NCBI GenBank assembly: GCA_016858145.1
Contig: JAEHOE010000002.1
Coordinates: forward strand, 1,364,001-1,428,000
Source of the DNA: Edaphochlamys debaryana
Taxonomy: Eukaryota > Chlorophyta > Chlorophyceae > Chlamydomonadales
Length of the DNA stretch: 64,000 nucleotides
Direction of reading: 5' to 3'
Below the pieces are notes generated by a model, which was not told the origin of the DNA, did no database searches, and was given only the letters and a program-made list of their open reading frames with translations. Made by a program: the position numbers and the translations under genes. Below are positions 58,114 to 64,000 of this stretch, piece after piece; position 1 is the first letter of the stretch; every line of letters begins with the position of its first letter.

Positions 58114-58768
58114 ACGGCGGATGTTGGCCCCTCACCCTGCCATAGCTTGCCTCCGCCATCCCCCAGCGAACCTTGCCATGCAACCCCAACCGCACAGTGC
58201 TTGCTTGCATGATGATTGGTCGCGACCACGTGCACTCCATGTGCACCACCACCGCTGATGAAGGTTGGGACGCTAGGGGCACCGCCCCAGCGCCGACGGC
58301 GACAGCTCAAGACCTAAACGACAACGCAAGAACACAGTCGGAAGATGCTTGCTTTGCTTGTGCTTAACCCTATCATACCGTGTGACGTTACCTTTTGTCA
58401 CAGTGATCAACCCATGCCCCACTCGCCTCGCCCCCCCTGGAGCGCCTCACCCTTCGCCAACCTCACCCTCTGCTGGCGGCCCCCCAGCCGCCCCCCAGCC
58501 CAACTCGCGGTGCCAGTACCAGAAGCCCAGAACCGCCTCGACCCACATCGCACGTTGCTGCACGCTGCTTTGACCCACATCGCCCCTCCGGATCCGGCCC
58601 CCGCTCTACCTCCTGGTCCACACGCCCTGCGCCGCCTCAAGCCCGCTCGGCCTTACCCGCTGCCGCCACCGACCCCGGTACTGACGCACTGCCTCGCAGC
58701 GCGCGTGGTACCAAGACCATCGCCGTGAGCACCTGCTCCCCGTCGCTCCCAAGACGCCCTTCCCCGCC

Positions 58769-61700
58769 TCAAGCGCGCTTGGCCTTGCCCGCTGGCGGCG
58801 CTGCCACGCCCACGTCGAACCCCTGCCAGCGCTTGTTGCCCGCCTCCGCCGCCTCCTCGCCCAGCCGCGCCGCCACCACGCGCCAGGGGGTGGGCTCCCA
58901 GCCCAGCATGCGCCGCGCCTGGGTGATGTCGCCGATCCAGTTGTTGGACGCGAAACTGGGGGACATGGGTATCAGGAAAGGGGGGTTTGCAAGGTAAGTG
59001 GGGCTCAAGTGGGGCTCAAGTTGTTGGACGCGAAACTGTAGTGGATGGGTATCAAGAAAGCCGGGGGGTGCATTGAGAAACAAGAGTTTGTGTCCCTTGG
59101 CGGTGAGAGTGGTGCCGTTGTTAGTAAGCGCCAGCCTCAGCCTCCGACCCTCCCCGTATTGGCACTCACGTGATGTTCTGGGGGTGGCAGCCCACATCCA
59201 GGAGGGGCATGCCCAGCCACCTCACCGCCAGCCTGCGCACGGCGGGTGAAAGGCCCGGGAGGGTGGTGAGCGGGCGCTCACGGTGTGGCCCGCCCACGTG
59301 CCATGACCAGAAGCTGCAGCCCAGGCAAGCTTTGAACCCTCCCCGCCCGAGAACTCACGTCCTGCTCCCCCCCGCTCTGTAAGTCGCCTGGCCTCTTTGA
59401 GTTACAGGTGTCCAACGGCCTTTCACACCGGCTCCAGACCCAGTTCGGGGTCTTCCGCACACTACTTCCTCAATGCTGAGATAGGAGCACGACAGGCCAC
59501 GACAACGCCCAGGCACCTACACGCAACCCCACACACGCCGGTGCACACACCTGACACATCTACTTATATCGCAAATCCAAGCCGAGTAATAGTGAACGTA
59601 CTCACTTGTTCAGGTCTGCGAGGGCCATGACAATGCCCAGCGGCGAGCCGCCGTTGCACTTCATGCCGTAGGCGTTGACTCCCGGCGGCAGCGTCTCGGG
59701 CAGCCCGGCGGCCTTCTCCTTGGCCAGCACGCTGGCGGCCTTGGGCCCCGCAGCCCCGGGCTGCAGCGGGCCGCCGCCCATCTCCGCGTACAGGAAGGGG
59801 TCGGTCCCCACGTCGTGGTTGAGGTGGAACACGCGCCCGTGGAGGCGGTCCTGACCCGCGGACGCGGGCGGGGGCGCCAGGCCCAGCATGATCTGCGTGG
59901 GGGTGGGGTGGGGTGGGGTGGGGTGAGACGGTCGGCAAGAGGGCAGGGCACGGGAGGGAGTGGGCAACGGTGACGTGCGTGCCAGCGTGATCCAGGCAGC
60001 GGTGACGTGATGCGTGTGGTGTGCGTGCGGCGCTGCAGGGTGCGAGGTGCAGAAGCGGGCAACGGTCGTCGGCACTCGCCTGCGCCGCCTTGACGTGCGC
60101 CGCCGCCGCGTCCTCCACCCACACGAAGGGAACCACGACGTTGCCGTCGCCGATGTAGGGGGTGCCTTGGAAGATGACGGGGATGAGGTGCTGGGCCCGT
60201 GCAGGGGAGGGGTTGGTAGGAAGGGGGCGGGTGGGAATCAGCGAGCGTGTCAGGTGGGGCTTGGGTGGGCTGGGGCGGGGGGGGGCGGGGGCAGGCCAGG
60301 GTCGCCACTGTCCCAGCCATGTACAAGTCCGGAGGTTCAAATCCTATCCCGTGCAGACCCTTCCGTCCGCGCGCCCACAGTTGGCGCGGGGCCTCTCACC
60401 GGGTCCTTGGCTCCGTACACGCCCCCGGGCCGCAGTACGACGGTGTGCAGCACGTGGCAGTTGGCGGCAACCACCAACCGCTCGGCGGCGGCCTTGGAGC
60501 GCGCGTAGTCGCCGTTCAGGTCCTCGTCGGGCACGGGCTTGGCCGACTCGGGGATGGGCGTGCGGGAGCCGCCGTGGCCGCTCCGCCTGGCCGAGGACAG
60601 GGGGAAGGCCACCGACACTGTACGGCAGAGGGCGGCGGAATGTGGTGGTGCGAATTAGTCATCTGGTTGATCCGATCTGGATCCAAACGTCCCCGGTCCT
60701 CGGTCCTTTGCCGAGGATATGGGGCAGGCCACTGACAATGTATGGCAGAGAGCAGCGGCCTCGGGAATGGGGCGGTGTGTGTCAGGCGTTTGGTTGATGC
60801 AGTCTGGTCCAACCGTCCTCAGGAGCTATGGCTGCCTTGCTTCTTGCCTGTCGACCGCGCTCCCAGGGCTGAGGCGGGCGTAGCTCGCAGCCGTACCCCT
60901 GCCCCCACTGCCTTCATTCACCGCAGGCCTCCCCCCACTGCCCAGCTCTGCACTGCACTGCGTATCACCTGCCACATGCCAGCGCGCGCCTCGTGGTTTT
61001 CACCCCCGCTTCCCCGCCCTATGCGACCCCCGCCATCAACTCACGTGATGACGTGTACACCAGGTTCTTAACGTCCAGCTCCAGGCACGTCTCCACGACG
61101 TTGCGGGTGCCCAGCTCGTTCACCTGCAACACAAGAGGAGGGACGGGGGCGGGCAGTGCACACCAGGAGGGTGGAATCGTCAGCATCAAGTATCAAGGTC
61201 CCAGACGGTTGAAGGAGGACACGAGCAGCACAGCTCCCCACGGCGTTGTGCCCAAAGCGTGCCCAAGGCCCCCGCGCGTTTGCCGCAGCCCAGCGTGCCC
61301 TCTGCTCGCCTTGTTGTAGTCAGCGGCCTTGGTGGTGACGTTCCCGACGAGGCCCGCGGAGTGGATGACTAAGTCGCAGCCGGCAAGGGCCGCGTGGACG
61401 TGCGAGATGGCAGAGACATCGCCCTTGATGTAGGTCACCCCGGGCACGAGGGAACCGAAGTGCTCGTGGATTGCGGCGTCCAGCACGACGATGGACACCC
61501 GCGGGCCCACCGCGTCGTACAGCTGACGGACGATAGAGCTGCCAGGCGAAGCCAGAGGGAGGATCGAGTGAAGGACGGGGGACAGGGGACGGCGGAGAGC
61601 CGCAGGGGCGCTAAGGGCGGGAAAGAGCGGCACGCGCTCTGGCCCTCGGGCACGCACATGGTCCCCTGCTGTGCCAGTTGGTACAGGGAGTAGTAAATAT

Positions 61701-61916
61701 CACAGCTTACCTGCCAAGGAAGCCGCAACCGCCGGTCACGCAAATGTGCTTGCCATCCTTCTCCGCGCCCTTCTGCACAACCTCAAAGGGTACTGCGGCC
61801 CTCTTCTTCTGGCCAATTGGATCATTCTTTGCGCCTTGTTTAGTATAGACGTAAAAGAATGCCAACTTGATGGCCACAGCCGCGCCTAGCGCGCCAACCA
61901 TGATCCACGTCTCCAT
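58769..61916 (-). CDS. 3-beta-hydroxysteroid dehydrogenase / sterol-4-alpha-carboxylate dehydrogenase-like, 459 aa
   Basis: Eight exons join in phase: 61711-61916, 61310-61538, 61045-61123, 60400-60617, 60080-60190, 59606-59892, 59170-59232, 58769-58955. An N-terminal membrane anchor (WIMVGALGAAVAIKLAFFYVY) precedes the NAD(P)-binding Rossmann motif VTGGCGFLGSSIV. Next come VVLDA, GDVS, the conserved HSAG, NELGTRNVVETC, YTSS, the catalytic YARSK (Tyr-x-x-x-Lys), RPGGVYG and VWVEDAAAAHVKAA. This order is that of extended short-chain dehydrogenases of the 3-beta-HSD family, which act on sterol intermediates at the ER. The tail ends DITQARRMLGWEPTPW. Introns 2 and 5 use GC donors (AAG|GCGAGC, CAG|GCGAGT). 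Steroid versus other 3-beta-hydroxy substrate cannot be told from sequence. Confidence 0.88.
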
Positions 61917-63163
61917 GGTGGCTTTGCGGTGTAATGCAGCTAGTATCGATGTGTTTAGAAGCGAAGGGGCGAGCTAAGTGAGGGATACAGCTCGCGGGGC
62001 CGGGGCTGTCATCCTGTCATCCGCGGCACGCACCCCGCACCATGACGAGAATTAGGCAGGCCGACAAGCGCGCTGTATGGCAAGAGCTTGTGACCTGATG
62101 TACACAAGAGCTTGGGCACAGTTGGGACAGGCCTGCAAGGTGGAGGGAAGGTCGGAGGTGGGCTGGAGGTGGGCCCCAACCAGGCCGGGACCTGTCGAGA
62201 CTGGGCCTCGACTCCAAGAGGGGAAGGGGTCCCAGTAAAGTTGCCTTAGCCCTCTAGCCTTCGGTACCCAACCCTGCGCTCCCTTGCTGCTAGCTGCTGG
62301 CTGCTGGCTGCTTGCTGTGTGCTGTGTGCTGTGTGCTGTGTGCTGTGTGCTGTGTGCTGTGTGCTGGGTATCCGCACCGACCCCGATTCTACTCCTGTGG
62401 CCGACACGCTTGGAACCTCTCGGAGGGCAAACTGGGCATGGGCAGGACAGGTCACCACAAAGGCGAAGCCACAGGGACTTGACCTGACGCCTCACTCTGT
62501 CACACCTGTGGTGACCATCAACATACCGGTAGCCGCCTACATCCCTCAAGTTCACAAGGACCCCTCATGCTGTGCGCACATCAACACGCGCCAACCGCAG
62601 CAAACCAATGCATAGACCGTCCGACATTTGACCTGCTCAAACCCAATGCTCACTGCGCAACAAAGCTGTCTGGCCCATGCCCTTTCCCGGGCGTGTAACG
62701 GCCTCAGCAGCGGCGCTCACCGCCGTACCACACTCATGAGTAACTGCCGTACCGGCGCCACACAACCTACGCTCGCCTCTCGGCGGTCCAGCCGTACAGA
62801 TGCTGTCCCAGCGCTCCCCAGAACGCTTGTTGGATACCTCTAATAACCCCTCCCCTCCCAACAGTCCACGAATGCTCATCGTGCTCACGCACGTGCCCTT
62901 CAAGCGGCTCGGCACTTGCGGAGGCATATGCGTCCTTGCCCCCTGCGGGCATCCCTGCCCCCTGTGGGTGTCCCTGCCCCCTGCAGGCGTCCCTCGCCAT
63001 CAGATACATCATTCTTGGGGCCAGTCCTTTAGCAGGTGTAGACGCTCGTAATCCCTCTCCGCGCTGATTGCAACCCTAGCAGCTAGGGTTCGTGAAGCGC
63101 GGGGGGTTATGTACCGGTACACACTGCCCTTTCCTTTCAATTTCCAGAGGCAGGCAGGTGTGC
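61917..63163. other. Intergenic between two minus-strand genes
   Basis: This contains the upstream region of the dehydrogenase gene, the 3' region of the Ser-Pro-rich gene and a 7-bp microsatellite. No gene supported. Confidence 0.5.
62314..62366. repeat. Microsatellite (GCTGTGT)n, about 7.5 units
   Basis: GCTGTGT is repeated head to tail, with imperfect GCTGCTGGCT copies just before it. It lies about 400 bp upstream of the dehydrogenase start codon. Confidence 0.9.
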
Positions 63164-64000
63164 TTAAGCCTGGCGGCGGCGCGGGGGCGGGCGGCGGGCA
63201 GGCGGCAAGCGCACGCCTGGCAGGTCCACCCCCGGCAGGCGGTTGAGGCGAAGCTTCCGCTTCTTGGGAGGGGGCTGCCGCCGCGGAGGCGGGTGGGCCT
63301 TCCTGGACGATGCCGGGCTGGGCTTGGGGGCCGGGCTTGGGGAGGGCGAGGGCGAGGGGCTGGGCGAGGGGCTTGGGGAGGGAGAAGGCGAGGGCGAAGG
63401 AGAGGGAGAAGGAGAGGGGCTAGGCGAGGGGCTGGGCGAGGGCGAAGGCGAAGGCGAGGGCGAAGGCGAGGGGCTGGGAGACGGGCTGGGAGAGGGGACC
63501 GGCACAGGGCTGGGCGAGGAGCCGTAGACGGGGCTTGGCGGCGGGGGGCTGCCGTATGGGGACGGCGAGGGCACGGGGGAAGGGGAAGGCGAGGGCGAGG
63601 GGCTAGGCTCGGGGGACGGGGAGGGCGAGGGCACAGGCGAGGGCGAGGGGCTCGGTTCGGGGGAAGGGGAGGGCGAAGGGGAAGGTGAGGGAGAGGGTGA
63701 GGGGCTCGGCTCAGGGGGAGGGGGGCTGCCATAGACGGGGCTGGGGGAGGGGCTGGGCTCCGGCGACGGGGAGGGCGACGGGGAGGGCGAAGGGGAGGGC
63801 TCGGGAGAGGGCGGTGGGCTCGGCTCAGGCGATGGCGGTGGCGGTGGGCTCGGCTCAGGCGATGGCGGGGGGCTGCCATAGACGGGGCTGGGCGAGGGGC
63901 TCGGCTCGGGCGAAGGCGAAGGCTCGGGGCTCGGCTCAGGCGAGGGGGAGGGGCTCGGCTCGGGGGATGGCGACGGGCTTGGCTCAGGGGAAGGCGAAGG
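63164..64000 (-). CDS. Ser-Pro-repeat hydroxyproline-rich protein, C-terminal part (runs off window)
   Basis: The frame is open from the right edge to a stop at 63164. It is almost entirely (Ser-Pro)n with Glu-Pro, Val-Pro and PPPP variants and three or four PVYGS/PYGS inserts, then a basic tail (KAHPPPRRQPPPKKRKLRL, NRLPGVDLPGVRLPPARRP, RRRQA). Long SP and PPSP tracts are the hallmark of volvocine cell-wall and matrix glycoproteins, in which the prolines are hydroxylated and glycosylated in the secretory path. The N-terminus and any globular domain lie outside the window, so it may be a pherophorin-like or another chimeric HRGP. The basic tail is unusual enough to help find orthologues. Confidence 0.7.
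   Translation of the reverse strand, partial: PSPSPEPSPSPSPEPSPSPSPEPSPEPSPSPEPSPSPSPVYGSPPPSPEPSPPPPPSPEPSPPPSPEPSPSPSPSPSPSPEPSPSPSPVYGSPPPPEPSPSPSPSPSPSPSPSPEPSPSPSPVPSPSPSPEPSPSPSPSPSPVPSPSPYGSPPPPSPVYGSSPSPVPVPSPSPSPSPSPSPSPSPSPSPSPSPSPSPSPSPSPSPSPSPSPSPSPSPSPSPSPAPKPSPASSRKAHPPPRRQPPPKKRKLRLNRLPGVDLPGVRLPPARRPPPRRRQA

Larger units (their letters stand above)
57329..58768. other. Convergent 3' intergenic region
   Basis: This holds the 3' UTRs of the phosphatase (plus) and the dehydrogenase (minus). TGTAA motifs lie at 57887 and 57933 (plus) and 58109-58113 (minus). No further gene seen. Confidence 0.6.

Noticed and set aside
60301..60365. tRNA-like T-arm (GGTTCAAATCC)
   Set aside because: The T stem does not pair properly and no acceptor, D or anticodon arms fit upstream; it lies in a dehydrogenase intron.

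Overview
The window looks like nuclear DNA of a volvocine green alga (Chlamydomonas relatives). It is very GC-rich, its genes have many short introns with GT-AG and a few GC-AG borders, TGTAA poly(A) signals follow several genes, proteins carry long Ala/Gly/Pro/Gln tracts, there is a Ser-Pro hydroxyproline-rich protein, and the receptor cyclases have a plan familiar from these algae. No bacterial, organellar or CRISPR feature was seen.

Layout. 1-184 is the 3' edge of a coiled-coil exon and its intron; it recurs almost exactly at 37511-37692. 185-2040 has no recognisable gene and ends in an 86-90 bp minisatellite. 2039-36350 is a tandem array. Segment alpha (about 2.3 kb) occurs at 2039, 22764 and 34436 (partial), and segment beta (about 9.4 kb) at 13379 and 25043. 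A 9,072-bp segment X (4310-13381) lies between alpha and beta in the first copy only. Two genes make up the repeat: a plus-strand Crinkler-like PD-(D/E)xK nuclease gene (complete at 4003-7696, 5' stub at 24739-25045) and a minus-strand receptor adenylate/guanylate cyclase gene (13168-22791 with possible exons to about 23.75 kb; second copy 25043-34463, 3'-truncated; 5' fragments at 2041 and 34436). The nuclease and cyclase are head to head across alpha and tail to tail across X.

36351-45010 is a diverged flank: a lower-GC block, one coiled-coil exon, a decayed transposon on the minus strand (about 37693-44149, flanked by an 8-bp direct repeat) with an ORF1 and a transposase-like ORF2 holding an in-frame stop, and a small Ala-rich gene (44364-45010).

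46382-64000 is ordinary single-copy sequence: a very large Pro/Gln/Ala-rich protein (minus), a membrane-anchored histidine acid phosphatase (plus, 527 aa, all splice phases consistent), a 3-beta-hydroxysteroid-dehydrogenase-like enzyme (minus, 459 aa, all phases consistent) and the C-terminal part of a Ser-Pro-repeat cell-wall-type protein running off the right edge.

The point of greatest interest is the amplified pair of a receptor cyclase with two cyclase homology domains and a Crinkler-type nuclease. The main caution is that the beta copy at 25.2-26.1 kb carries a cluster of single-base indels beside the X-deletion junction, so part of the array may be an assembly artefact.
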